Part shown: piece by piece, positions 27,983-35,418 of the stretch | Layout of the letters: every line of letters begins with the position of its first letter | Position numbering within the stretch: position 1 is the first letter of the stretch | DNA from: Mesorhizobium huakuii | GTDB taxonomy: Bacteria; Pseudomonadota; Alphaproteobacteria; Rhizobiales; Rhizobiaceae | Reading direction: 5' to 3' | Assembly: GCF_014189455.1 (NCBI RefSeq) | Contig: NZ_CP050296.1 | Span: 744,001 to 808,000 of the forward strand | Length of the DNA stretch: 64,000 nt | The notes under the pieces: generated by a model | Database searches by the model: none | Seen by the model: only the letters and a program-made list of their open reading frames with translations | What the model was told of the DNA's origin: nothing | Position numbers and translations under genes: made by a program

Positions 27983-28888
27983 CTATTGCAACTGCGGCTT
28001 CTTCAAGAAACTGCCGCGGTCGGCGGATTTGACGCGCAGCCAGGTCTCACGGCCGTCGCGCACCACCCGCATCGGGATCTCGGCGCCGGCCGAACCGCTG
28101 TCCCACAGCTTGCGATAGAAATCGGCGAGCCCGTCGACCGCGCCGTCGCGGACCTCGGAGATGACATCGCCCTGGCGCAGGCCGGCCTTAGCGGCCGGAC
28201 CGCCTTCGGTCACGCTCATCACCACCACCTTGCCGTCGCTTTCGGCCGACAGCGCGCCGAGCCACGGACGCGGCGGCTTGGCCACCTGGCCACGCGTCAA
28301 GAGATCGTCGAGAATCGGCGGCAACAGATCGATCGGCACCACCATGTTGATATCGGCGACCTCGCCGGCGCGGCTCATCTGCAGGCGCAGCGAACCGATG
28401 CCGAGCAACGCGCCATCGGCACTGAACAGCGGCGCGCCGCCCCAGGACGGGTGCGCCGGCGCGATGAAGATCGCCTCGTCGAGCAGATACTCCCAATAGC
28501 CGGCGAATTCCTGCTTGGTGACGATCTTGGCCTCGACCGCCCGACCGACGCCGTCGGCAAGCACCACCGCGTCGCCGATCCGGGCCTTGCCGGCGTCGCC
28601 CAGCGCCACGGCCGGCAGCCCCGTCGGCGCCAGCGCCTGGACCAGGCCGAAGCCGGACTCCTGATCATAGGCCAGTGCGTGCGCCGGGATGACGCGGCCG
28701 TCATGCGCGGTCAGCCAGACCTCCTCGGCCTCGGTGATGAGATAGCCGATGGTCAGCACCAACCCGTCATTGCGGATGACGACACCACTGCCTTCCCTGA
28801 GCGTGCCCAGCGCGCCGGCGGTAAAAGCATCCTCGGGAACGGTGGCGCGCACGGCAACGACGGAGCGCGGATTGGGATTGATGGCCAT
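27983..28888 (-). CDS. HtrA/S1C-like protein with lost catalytic triad, PDZ domain
   Basis: A 301-residue protein with the fold of an S1C serine protease followed by a PDZ domain (about 205-290, GGPAAKAGLRQGDVISEVRDG). Aligning by eye to DegP, GSGVVIRNDGLVLT-IGYLIT replaces the histidine segment (His to Tyr49), DQESGFGLV replaces the aspartate segment (Asp to Gly79) and HPSWGGAPL replaces GNSGGxL (Ser to Trp149). All three catalytic residues are therefore gone. No signal peptide is visible, so it is cytoplasmic. It is likely a non-catalytic binding protein. Confidence 0.85.
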   Translation of the reverse strand: MAINPNPRSVVAVRATVPEDAFTAGALGTLREGSGVVIRNDGLVLTIGYLITEAEEVWLTAHDGRVIPAHALAYDQESGFGLVQALAPTGLPAVALGDAGKARIGDAVVLADGVGRAVEAKIVTKQEFAGYWEYLLDEAIFIAPAHPSWGGAPLFSADGALLGIGSLRLQMSRAGEVADINMVVPIDLLPPILDDLLTRGQVAKPPRPWLGALSAESDGKVVVMSVTEGGPAAKAGLRQGDVISEVRDGAVDGLADFYRKLWDSGSAGAEIPMRVVRDGRETWLRVKSADRGSFLKKPQLQ

Positions 28889-28972
28889 GATTTTGTCCTG
28901 CGATGCGAATGTCCGGCGGCTTCTTCTATACGTATGCCTTGGAGGGGATGGTGCAAGGTGCGTATCGCTAGT

Positions 28973-29192
28973 TCTTCCTTCTCCCCCTGTGGGGTCGAAG
29001 GACGGGGCGAGACAAGTGGCTCGCCCCCGGCGGTGGATCGGCGCGTTAGCGCCGAGACAGTTGAGGGGTGTTCCAGCGGAGTGAGGCGTTGGCGTTCCCT
29101 AGAACACCCCCGACCTCGCTTCGCGAGGCCACCCCCGGGGCGAGCCAACGGTCTCGCCCGCCCTTCGGGCCCCACAAGGGGAGAAGGAAGGG
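28973..29192. repeat. Palindromic intergenic repeat, copy R3
   Basis: The 422-base gap between divergent HtrA-like and yghU genes is mostly this element. It is bounded by ccttctccccctgtgggg and ccccacaaggggagaagg, with internal cggcgcgttagcgccg, ttgaggggtgtt ... aacacccccga and cctcgcttcgcgagg palindromes. It shares the outer arms and the gaggggtg core with copies near 16.5 and 44.5 kb. Confidence 0.7.
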
Positions 29193-29210
29193 CCAACGTC
29201 ATCGCCAACA

Positions 29211-29238
29211 TTGACAATAGTTCAACGCAAGTTGAACT
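29211..29238 (+). promoter_or_regulatory. Perfect 8-bp inverted repeat beside a -35-like box upstream of yghU
   Basis: AGTTCAAC-GCAA-GTTGAACT (29219-29238) follows directly on TTGACA (29211-29216). The palindrome is where an operator would lie if TTGACA is the -35 box, although no good -10 box is seen. It starts 92 bases before the yghU start codon. The regulator is not evident nearby. Confidence 0.5.
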
Positions 29239-29310
29239 TCCGCCTCCGCAGCCCTAGCTGTAGATGGATCCGCTCAATCCCGTTCTCTCCTCCCCAACCC
29301 GAGGCCCGAC

Positions 29311-30177
29311 ATGACAGACTACACCCCGCCGAAAGTATGGACCTGGAACAAGGCAAATGGCGGCGCCTTTGCCAGCATCAACCGGCCGATCGCCGGACCG
29401 ACGCATGACAAGGAATTGCCCGTCGGCAAGCACCCGCTGCAGCTTTATTCACTGGCGACGCCGAACGGCGTTAAGGTGACGGTCATGCTGGAAGAGCTTT
29501 TGGCGCGCGGCCACAAGGGCGCCGAATACGACGCCTGGCTCATCAGGATCAACGATGGCGACCAGTTCGGCAGCGGCTTCGTCGAGGTCAACCCCAACTC
29601 CAAGATCCCGGCTCTGATGGACCGCAGCGGTGCGACGCCGGTGCGCATCTTCGAATCCGGCTCGATCCTGGTCTATCTCGCCGAAAAATTCGGCGAATTC
29701 CTGCCCACCGAACAACCGGCGCGTGCGGAAGTCCTGTCCTGGTTGTTCTGGCAGATGGGCTCGGCGCCGTATCTGGGCGGCGGCTTCGGCCATTTCTATG
29801 CCTATGCGCCACAGAAATTCGAATACGCCATCGACCGCTTCGCCATGGAAACCAAGCGGCAACTCGACGTGCTCGACCGCCGGCTGGCCGAGACCGAATA
29901 TCTCGGCGGCAAGGATTACACGATCGCCGATATGGCGGTGTGGCCCTGGTATGGCGGGCTGGCGCTCGGCCGCATGTACAATGATTCCGCCGACTTCCTG
30001 TCCGTCCAGGAGTACAAGCACGTTCAGCGCTGGGCCAAGGCGATCGACGCCCGCCCCGCGGTCAAGCGCGGCCGCATGGTCAACCGCGCCTTCGGCGAGC
30101 CGGCCATGCAACTGCATGAGCGCCACGACGCCAGCGATTTCGACACGAACACGCAGGACAAGCTGGCCGCCGAATAA
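29311..30177 (+). CDS. yghU: Glutathione-dependent disulfide-bond oxidoreductase YghU
   Basis: This 288-residue protein is a YghU-type Nu-class glutathione transferase, recognised by VWTWNKANGGAFASINRPIAGPTHDKELPVGKHPLQLYSLATPNGVKVTVMLEE (N-terminal extension plus thioredoxin domain), EVNPNSKIPALMD, FESGSILVYLAEKFGEFLP and the GGGFGHFYAYAPQKFEYAIDRF segment. The E. coli enzyme binds two glutathiones per subunit and reduces disulfides and organic peroxides. A GAGG site precedes the ATG, and a clear terminator follows. A palindromic operator candidate lies upstream. Confidence 0.93.
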   Translation: MTDYTPPKVWTWNKANGGAFASINRPIAGPTHDKELPVGKHPLQLYSLATPNGVKVTVMLEELLARGHKGAEYDAWLIRINDGDQFGSGFVEVNPNSKIPALMDRSGATPVRIFESGSILVYLAEKFGEFLPTEQPARAEVLSWLFWQMGSAPYLGGGFGHFYAYAPQKFEYAIDRFAMETKRQLDVLDRRLAETEYLGGKDYTIADMAVWPWYGGLALGRMYNDSADFLSVQEYKHVQRWAKAIDARPAVKRGRMVNRAFGEPAMQLHERHDASDFDTNTQDKLAAE

Positions 30178-30203
30178 GAGGCGGCAACGCCAACCTCACA
30201 AGA

Positions 30204-30232
30204 AAGCCCGCCACGACCCGTGGCGGGCTTTT
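30204..30232 (+). terminator. Intrinsic terminator after yghU
   Basis: A perfect 12-bp stem (AAGCCCGCCACG / CGTGGCGGGCTT) with a three-base loop, followed by TT. It lies 26 bases after the yghU stop and could also serve the convergent DUF1236 gene. Confidence 0.85.
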
Positions 30233-30274
30233 CTCGACGCTACACTGACGTCACACTCACTGCCACACCATGGA

Positions 30275-30574
30275 TCAGTGCAGCACTTCGACGATCTGAC
30301 GGGTCTCGGGGTCGACCAGGACGGTCTGGTCGTTGATCACGGCGACGCGGTACTTGACGTTGGGCACTTCGCGCAGTTCGACCTTGTCAGGAACGGGCGA
30401 GCCGAGCTTGAGCTCGAGGCCGAGCAGATTGACCGAAGCCAGCGGCTGCTTCTTGACGTATTCGCGAACCACCGTCTCCTGCTCGGGCTGAACGACGATT
30501 GTGTCCGCCATGGCCGCACCAATGCCGCCCATCAGAACGATCGCAGCTGCCGCACTCGAAAGATAATGTTTCAT
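30275..30574 (-). CDS. Secreted DUF1236 domain protein
   Basis: A 99-residue protein with a signal peptide (MKHYLSSAAAAIVLMGGIGAAMA) and one DUF1236 module: VREYVKKQPLASV, GSPVPDKVELREVP, YRVAVINDQTVLVDPETRQIVEVLH. DUF1236 proteins are common in Rhizobiales and thought to be periplasmic; function unknown. GGAGG seven bases before the ATG at 30574 decides the start over the ATG four codons upstream. Confidence 0.87.
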   Translation of the reverse strand: MKHYLSSAAAAIVLMGGIGAAMADTIVVQPEQETVVREYVKKQPLASVNLLGLELKLGSPVPDKVELREVPNVKYRVAVINDQTVLVDPETRQIVEVLH

Positions 30575-31099
30575 AGTAACCTCCATTATTGGGTATCAAA
30601 CTGCCACCCAGGAGGAAAACTCAGCCAGCGCCGTGAAGTTCCATCGCGATTTTCGGAATAAATTCGGCACGCCCGACAAATTCCGATTCTGTATATTCGC
30701 GCAAGAAAGGCATCACCCAAGCTATGCTTAAAAATACGTGATGAATTTCAACACTTAGAGCGAATATTCAATACATCCGCACCTCAAGATGCGTCTGGGC
30801 GCTTCTTCAGGAAAACACGATCCGTCGATTGCCTTAGCGATACCTAACGTAGAGCGCGCGGTGTCGTTCCCGAATGCGTCGTCCGGCGCCACGAAAAAGG
30901 CCCGCTCTGCCGGGAGCAAAGCGAGCCTTTAAACGGTGCCGGCGGAGGTGGCAGCCTCACCGGTCACATCGGGAAAACGCCGGCGTCGGCATCCGGTTCC
31001 AGCCATGAGCGGCGTGCCTGTATGGTTGCAACCATGCCGCCGTGGCGACGTTGTTCCCCGCATTTCCCCGATGAACCTGCCAGCAAGGATGATCGCGAC
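30575..31099. other. Intergenic region without a supported gene
   Basis: No convincing coding sequence. The part at 30600-30850 is AT-richer than the surroundings and probably contains the promoter of the DUF1236 gene. A terminator-like hairpin at 30891-30930 is described separately. Confidence 0.4.
30891..30930 (-). terminator. Terminator-like hairpin not attached to a known gene
   Basis: AAAGGCCCGCT / AGCGAGCCTTT forms an 11-bp stem with one mismatch. Read on the minus strand it is followed by TTTTT, the arrangement of an intrinsic terminator, yet no minus-strand gene ends just upstream of it. It could end a small RNA transcribed leftward from about 31.0-31.2 kb, or the plus strand could use it less efficiently. 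Confidence 0.5.
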
Positions 31100-31216
31100 A
31101 TGGCACCCAGACCCTCCGCCACCAAGCACCCGTTCATGCTGATGTTTGTCGTTATCGCGTTGATCGCGCCCTTTGCCGGCCTTGCCTGGCGCACGCGCGA
31201 ATGGATGGGCTGGTAG
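31100..31216 (+). CDS. Small single-pass membrane protein (38 residues)
   Basis: A 38-codon frame: MAPRPSATKHPF, one hydrophobic segment (MLMFVVIALIAPFAGLAW) and a charged end (RTREWMGW). An AAGGA lies about ten bases before the ATG. Small proteins of this build are common but hard to prove; the membrane segment and ribosome site support it. Function unknown. Confidence 0.5.
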   Translation: MAPRPSATKHPFMLMFVVIALIAPFAGLAWRTREWMGW

Positions 31217-31281
31217 ACCTTCCCAGGAAGCCGCGTCAGAGGCATGCTTGGGCACCTTCCCCACGGCACTATGGCTGCCTA

Positions 31282-31397
31282 ATTATATCTCATCCGGCTA
31301 AAATAGCGGAACATCCAATGGACATTGCCGGAACCGAACAGGGCCTATCGGACCTTTTACGGACGCCACTTAAGACCTTGGTCCCACAAGGAAAACC
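31282..31397 (+). repeat. Duplicated ~110-bp upstream element, copy 1
   Basis: This stretch upstream of the VirK/YbjX gene matches 32600-32712 upstream of a small membrane protein gene. A 47-base core (31296-31342 and 32614-32660) differs at two positions only and includes GGAACATCCAATGGACATTG; a second conserved block, aagaccttggtccca(c/a)aagga, follows. In this copy CCTTG-GTCCCA-CAAGG can form a small hairpin. An ATG within the core (31318) begins a 43-codon frame. It may be a regulatory leader or small RNA. Confidence 0.7.
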
Positions 31398-31535
31398 GAG
31401 CGGTTCGATGTCGCTGGAGCGAGCCCGCCAAGGGAGACATTGGGCATGAGCGCCTCTCTGGCCTCGTGGGTCCAGCGCAATGTCCGCGCAATGCCCCGGG
31501 GATAGCCACCCGCGACACGAGCCGCGGGACACATC

Positions 31536-32507
31536 TTGACCATCCAAACGAACAAGCAGCGGGACACCTGGCTGAGGGAAACCGCTGGCGTCCTCAGCCA
31601 AGTCATGGCCCTTTGCGGGCGGCTGGGGCTGCGGCAGTCCGGGATCTTTCTCACCCGCTTCGCCTGCAAGCCGGTGAGCTTCTTCAAATGGTTCCGCTTC
31701 CTCATGGACTTCCGGCGAGAGCACGCTCTGGGCTGCCCGCATGACGACCTGCTGCGCAAAAAACCCTACAAATTCTTCGCCCTTGGGCTGCCCGGTCATC
31801 GCGGCTTCGACCTTCTGGTCGACCATTTCAATCTCGCGGCGGCGGGCTTGCCGCGGCATCGGCTGGACGAAGCCTGGCGCGGGCGGGCCATCGACATCGG
31901 CCAGGTGACCGGGCGACGCGATGCCTATGTGCTGACCATGCGGCTGTCCGTTCATTCCGGCACCGGCCACGAAGGCGCCTTCTCGATCAGGCTGACGCGG
32001 CAGAGCGACCGGCTCGACCTGGTCAGGCTGAGCTTCATCCTCTATCCCTTGGGCGCCAGCCCCCTGGGCAAGGGCCGCTACACCGTCGCCATTGGCGGGC
32101 TCCAGGGCAGCCGGCAGCCGGAGGCCAAGCGTGCCGTCATCGACGCCACGCGCGACCTGTGCGGGCTCAGGCCCAAGGATGCCGCACTGCTGGTCGTGGA
32201 AGGCATCGCGATCGGCGGCGGCGCCAACCATTTTCTCGGCGTCTGCGACGCCAGGCACACCATCAACTTCCGCTCGCCCGAAAAAAGGGCCGGCAAGCGT
32301 GCCGACATGGACCAGTACTGGATCGACCGCGGCGGATGGCAGGGCGGCGAATTCGGCTTTGCCATGCCCGTGCGCCGGCGCGACATGGCAGAGCCGCTCA
32401 GCCGGCGAGAGGGCTACAAGTTCGCATTCCTGGCGTTTGGCATGAGCCTCTTTGCTCCGCCGCCCGGACTGAACGAAGTTCCTCACGAAGGGCCTTTGGC
32501 CCGATGA
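31536..32507 (+). CDS. VirK/YbjX family protein (DUF535)
   Basis: A 323-residue protein of the DUF535 family. The typical segments are visible: HRGFDLLVDHFNLA, GAFSIRLTRQSDRLDLVRLSFIL, YTVAIGGLQGSRQPEAKRAVIDATRDLCGLRPKDAAL, FLGVCDARHTINF and DMDQYWIDRGGWQGGEFGFAMPVRRRDM. Relatives VirK and YbjX in enterobacteria are linked to virulence and antimicrobial peptide resistance; the biochemical role is unknown. The frame starts with TTG at 31536. The duplicated upstream element lies about 190 bases before it. Confidence 0.85.
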   Translation: MTIQTNKQRDTWLRETAGVLSQVMALCGRLGLRQSGIFLTRFACKPVSFFKWFRFLMDFRREHALGCPHDDLLRKKPYKFFALGLPGHRGFDLLVDHFNLAAAGLPRHRLDEAWRGRAIDIGQVTGRRDAYVLTMRLSVHSGTGHEGAFSIRLTRQSDRLDLVRLSFILYPLGASPLGKGRYTVAIGGLQGSRQPEAKRAVIDATRDLCGLRPKDAALLVVEGIAIGGGANHFLGVCDARHTINFRSPEKRAGKRADMDQYWIDRGGWQGGEFGFAMPVRRRDMAEPLSRREGYKFAFLAFGMSLFAPPPGLNEVPHEGPLAR

Positions 32508-32599
32508 AATGTGGAGAATGACACATCACTGCGGGCATGTCGGACGGGCGCCATTTTGCTCTTTCGACGCCCGCATTTGCCCCTCAAGAGGGTAAAGGC

Positions 32600-32712
32600 A
32601 TTACATCTCAATTGGCTAAAATATTGGAACATCCAATGGACATTGCCGGAACCGAACAGGACTCACCGGACCTTTGCTTCAGTCACCTAAGACCTTGGTC
32701 CCAAAAGGAAAC
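32600..32712 (+). repeat. Duplicated ~110-bp upstream element, copy 2
   Basis: Second copy of the element at 31282-31397, placed about 100-150 bases before the small membrane protein gene at 32809. The core differs from copy 1 at two of 47 bases, whereas the sequence after the core is more diverged, and a frame opened by the shared ATG (32638) codes the same first eight residues (MDIAGTEQ) and then differs. That pattern favours a DNA or RNA function over a conserved peptide. Confidence 0.7.
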
Positions 32713-32808
32713 GCAAAGGGCCGATGCAGCTCTTCATCGGGAACATCCCGCCTCTGCCGTCGTTTGCCGCAAGGTCTCCGGACCGGACTCGATTTCGGAG
32801 GAAGAGCG

Positions 32809-33015
32809 ATGCACCATCGGTCCATCATCACCAGAACAGGCCACGGCCCGGCTACGGCGATCGCCGTGTTGATGGTCGGACTTGTGGCGGTGGGGATTGT
32901 ATTCCTCGTGCTCGGCGGCGCGCTGTATTTCGGCGAGCAGCCGTCGAACCAAGACGCGCTCTCCTCCGTACCAGCCCGATCGGCCCAGGCAGTCGATAGC
33001 AGGGCGGCGAATTGA
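32809..33015 (+). CDS. Small membrane protein
   Basis: A 68-residue protein with a short basic N-terminus (MHHRSIITRTGHGPATA), one long transmembrane helix (IAVLMVGLVAVGIVFLVLGGALYF) and a polar C-terminus. A strong GGAGGAAG site lies just before the ATG at 32809. No family is recognised. The duplicated upstream element precedes it. Confidence 0.7.
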   Translation: MHHRSIITRTGHGPATAIAVLMVGLVAVGIVFLVLGGALYFGEQPSNQDALSSVPARSAQAVDSRAAN

Positions 33016-33237
33016 TGGGCCAGCCATCACACATCAGACATCAGAGATTGCGGCGACGGCTGCCCCTCGTTGAAGACGGAGCGGTAGCAGTCATATTGAC
33101 TCGCGAAGCACCGGCGATGCCGCCCTCCATGTCGACCGCACGCAACATTACCAAACCGTAATGTAGCGGCAAGACGTCAGACAGATCGCTTCGTCACAGT
33201 GTCCACCGGCGATAGGGGCCAAGTGGAGGAAAATGAA

Positions 33238-33465
33238 ATGTACAGGAAGCTTCTTTCCGCGGCAATTCTGGTCACGCTCGCGACCGCTCCAGCGCTTGCG
33301 GCGACAGAATATTTCGTCGCCCAGAAGGCGAGTGATAAGACGTGTTCCGTCGCCACGACAAAGCCTGACGGCAAGACCGTCATGATGATCGGCAAGACGT
33401 CCTACAAAACCGAGGCCGAAGCGACGGCAGCAATGAAGGCATCCGCCGACTGCAAGAAAAAGTAG
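33238..33465 (+). CDS. Small secreted protein
   Basis: A 75-residue protein with a signal peptide (MYRKLLSAAILVTLATAPALA) and a mature part of about 54 residues with two cysteines (DKTCSVATT and SADCKKK) at opposite ends, probably disulfide-bonded. GGAGG lies nine bases before the ATG. The layout TEYFVAQKASDKTCSVA...MIGKTSYKTEAEATAAMKA recalls small rhizobial periplasmic proteins of unknown role. A His/Lys-rich secreted protein gene follows, as at 16727-17415. Confidence 0.75.
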   Translation: MYRKLLSAAILVTLATAPALAATEYFVAQKASDKTCSVATTKPDGKTVMMIGKTSYKTEAEATAAMKASADCKKK

Positions 33466-33514
33466 GGTTCCCGAGAAATGCCCGATGGCGCCGCGTGCGC
33501 CATCGAAGCCTCTT

Positions 33515-33567
33515 GCTCGAACATGATTTTTTCCGAAAACGGTTTCCGTTTCGGTTCGGCGTGATCC
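33515..33567. repeat. Degenerate rhizobial palindrome
   Basis: The stretch gctcgaacatgattttttccgaaaac ... gtttcggttcggcgtgatcc is an imperfect inverted repeat of the same kind as the well-formed one at 46642-46690 (gagcatgat arms, ccgaaaac/cggtttccg centre). It separates the two small secreted protein genes. Confidence 0.5.
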
Positions 33568-33582
33568 AAAAGGAATAAATCC

Positions 33583-33795
33583 ATGAACAAATCCATCCTC
33601 GCGGCTCTCGGCCTCGCGTTCGCGCTGGTCGTCTCCATGCCGGTTGTCGAAGCCAACGCGGCTGCCACCACTGCCGCCGTGACCGCTGGGGTCACGACGG
33701 CTGCCCCGGCCGCCGTTCAAAAGGTCGCCGCCAAGAAGCACAAGAAACACAGGAAACATTCCAAGAAGCACAAGACGGCAGCCAAGGCCTACTGA
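33583..33795 (+). CDS. Secreted Lys/His-rich protein, relative of the 17065 gene
   Basis: A 70-residue protein. Its N-terminus (MNKSILAALGLAFALVVSMPVVEANAAAT) closely matches that of the 116-residue protein at 17065-17415, then comes an Ala/Thr-rich spacer and a short basic tail (KKHKKHRKHSKKHKTAAK). The two are clearly paralogous, with the tail expanded or shrunk. An AAAAGGA site precedes the ATG. Function unknown; a cell-envelope polybasic or metal-binding role is inference. Confidence 0.75.
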   Translation: MNKSILAALGLAFALVVSMPVVEANAAATTAAVTAGVTTAAPAAVQKVAAKKHKKHRKHSKKHKTAAKAY

Positions 33796-33820
33796 TACCC
33801 GGGCGGTCATCGCCTGCTAA

Positions 33821-33849
33821 GACCCATCCCGGGTTCATCGGGACGGGTC
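33821..33849. terminator. Hairpin between convergent genes
   Basis: GACCCATCCCG / CGGGACGGGTC pairs over 11 bp with one mismatch and a seven-base loop. It lies 25 bases after the Lys/His-rich gene and touches the stop codon of the convergent amidohydrolase gene. There is no T run. Confidence 0.45.
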
Positions 33850-35101
33850 AGGCTTGAATGATGCCCATCATCCTGCCATCCTTGGCCACCGCCCGGCCCC
33901 GGCGATAGACCGTGCGGTCCTTCGGCACGGCCACCACCGCCTCGGGCACGTGCTGCGCCCGCATGGCGACGAAGTCGGCGCTGGCACCGACGGCGATGCC
34001 ATAGTCCTCCAGCCCCAGCGCCTTGGCGCCGGCATGGGTCACCACATCGAAGGCGGCGGCCAGCTCGTGGTCTTCATAGAAGCCGGAGCGGTAGCCGATC
34101 ATATTGGCCCGGTTCAGCATGTCGCCATCGCCATAGGGCCACCAGGAATCGCGGATGTTGTCGGAGCCGCTGAACACGGTGACGCCGGCCTGCCGCAGAG
34201 CCGCCACCGGCGGGAAGGCATGGTTGCCGGGCGCGTTGGTCATGATCGCCACGCCAGCCGCCGCCAGCCTCGCGCCGGCCTTCTTGAGCGCATCGGCCGG
34301 GATGTCGCCCAGCCCATAGGCGTGGCTGACGGCGACATGGCCTGCCATGCCGAGCGCCTTTGCCCGCCCCGCGATCTCCTCGACCTGGAACAGGCCGAGC
34401 GTGCCGCCATCATGCAGGTGGATGTCGACGCCGGCGCCATGTTTCCGCGCCAGGGCGAACACCACGTCGAGATGGCCCTTAACATCGCGGTCGAAGCTGG
34501 CGGGGTCGAGCCCGCCGACGAGGTCGCAGCCAAGTTTCAACGCCTCATCCAGAAGCTCCGCCGTACCGGGCGAGGACAGAATGCCGCTTTGCGGGAAGGC
34601 GACGAGCTGGATGTCGATGAGGTCGCGGTATTTTTCGCGCACGGCTAGGATGGTTTCGACATGTTTCAGCCCGACCGAGCTGTCGACCATGACATGGCTG
34701 CGCATGGCCAGGCTGCCGTGGCCGATACAGAGTTCGAGCTGGTTCTTCGCCCGATCCGCCATCGGCGCCGCGGCGGCAAGGTTCTGCGCCTGGAAGGCGA
34801 CACGCTCGCGCACGTCGAACCCATTGGTGCAGGGAATATGCGGGCGCCAGGCATCGCCATAAAACGAGGTGTCGAGATGGATATGCCCCTCGACGAAGGC
34901 CGGCACGACAAGCTGGCCGCCAAGGTCGATAATGATGGGATCGATGGTGGCATGATCAGATGGGAGCGCCTTGCCGGCCGGCGCGATGGCGCTGAAGCGG
35001 CCGCCGGTGACGAAAAAATCCGCCAGCGAGCCATCGGCCAGTTTCGCGTTGCGGAAAATCGTCTGTTCGCTCAAAATTGTCTGCTCGCCCATGGGCGCCA
35101 T
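33848..35101 (-). CDS. Amidohydrolase family protein (cytosine deaminase-like)
   Basis: A 417-residue amidohydrolase superfamily enzyme. The first metal motif is FVEGHIHLDTSF (HxH), further ligands are in VDIHLHDGGTLG and VSHAYGLGD, and the final Asp in FSGSDNIRDSWWPYGDGDMLNRA, the arrangement of cytosine deaminase and related purine or pyrimidine-analogue deaminases. It should be a metal-dependent deaminase or hydrolase of a ring nitrogen compound; the true substrate is uncertain. The first ATG (35101) has no good ribosome site; an ATG at 35092 is equally possible. Confidence 0.88.
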   Translation of the reverse strand: MAPMGEQTILSEQTIFRNAKLADGSLADFFVTGGRFSAIAPAGKALPSDHATIDPIIIDLGGQLVVPAFVEGHIHLDTSFYGDAWRPHIPCTNGFDVRERVAFQAQNLAAAAPMADRAKNQLELCIGHGSLAMRSHVMVDSSVGLKHVETILAVREKYRDLIDIQLVAFPQSGILSSPGTAELLDEALKLGCDLVGGLDPASFDRDVKGHLDVVFALARKHGAGVDIHLHDGGTLGLFQVEEIAGRAKALGMAGHVAVSHAYGLGDIPADALKKAGARLAAAGVAIMTNAPGNHAFPPVAALRQAGVTVFSGSDNIRDSWWPYGDGDMLNRANMIGYRSGFYEDHELAAAFDVVTHAGAKALGLEDYGIAVGASADFVAMRAQHVPEAVVAVPKDRTVYRRGRAVAKDGRMMGIIQA

Positions 35102-35418
35102 CCCTGTTGCAAGCGCCAGTCCTCGCCGCCCGCCCGCCGCGGGTCAATGCGGCTGGGACGAAAAACTGTTTCACACAATTGCCCGGGCGGACCGGCATCT
35201 CGAATCCGCACCGCGGGTCCTGCCTATTCCGCTTTCACGGAAGTTTCGGCGGCCCGGCAATATGCAATGGTGTTGTTGCGGCGGTACGAGCCGCCCTGGT
35301 TGACGCGGGCGCCGAGCACACCCCAACAATGCGCCCCCCGCCCGCGTCGACCATGGCACGTGCCTGGACTTGTGATCCGGTCCGGGCAGGCCGGGCTGCT
35401 ATGATGGGCGTTGCCGCT
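35102..35418. other. Intergenic region, no gene seen
   Basis: About 317 bases between the amidohydrolase start and the isochorismatase-like stop. Only Arg-rich shadow frames are present. No palindrome or terminator stands out. Confidence 0.4.

Noticed and set aside
27353..29257. 634-codon plus-strand open frame
   Set aside because: It runs antisense through both the LysR and the HtrA-like genes, each of which has clear family motifs.
31318..31449. 43-codon leader peptide in the duplicated element
   Set aside because: Only the first eight residues are shared with the other copy, so a conserved peptide is not supported; the conserved unit is treated as DNA or RNA instead.
31290..32486. 398-codon minus-strand frame opposite the VirK/YbjX gene
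   Set aside because: The sense strand matches DUF535; the antisense product has no recognisable features.
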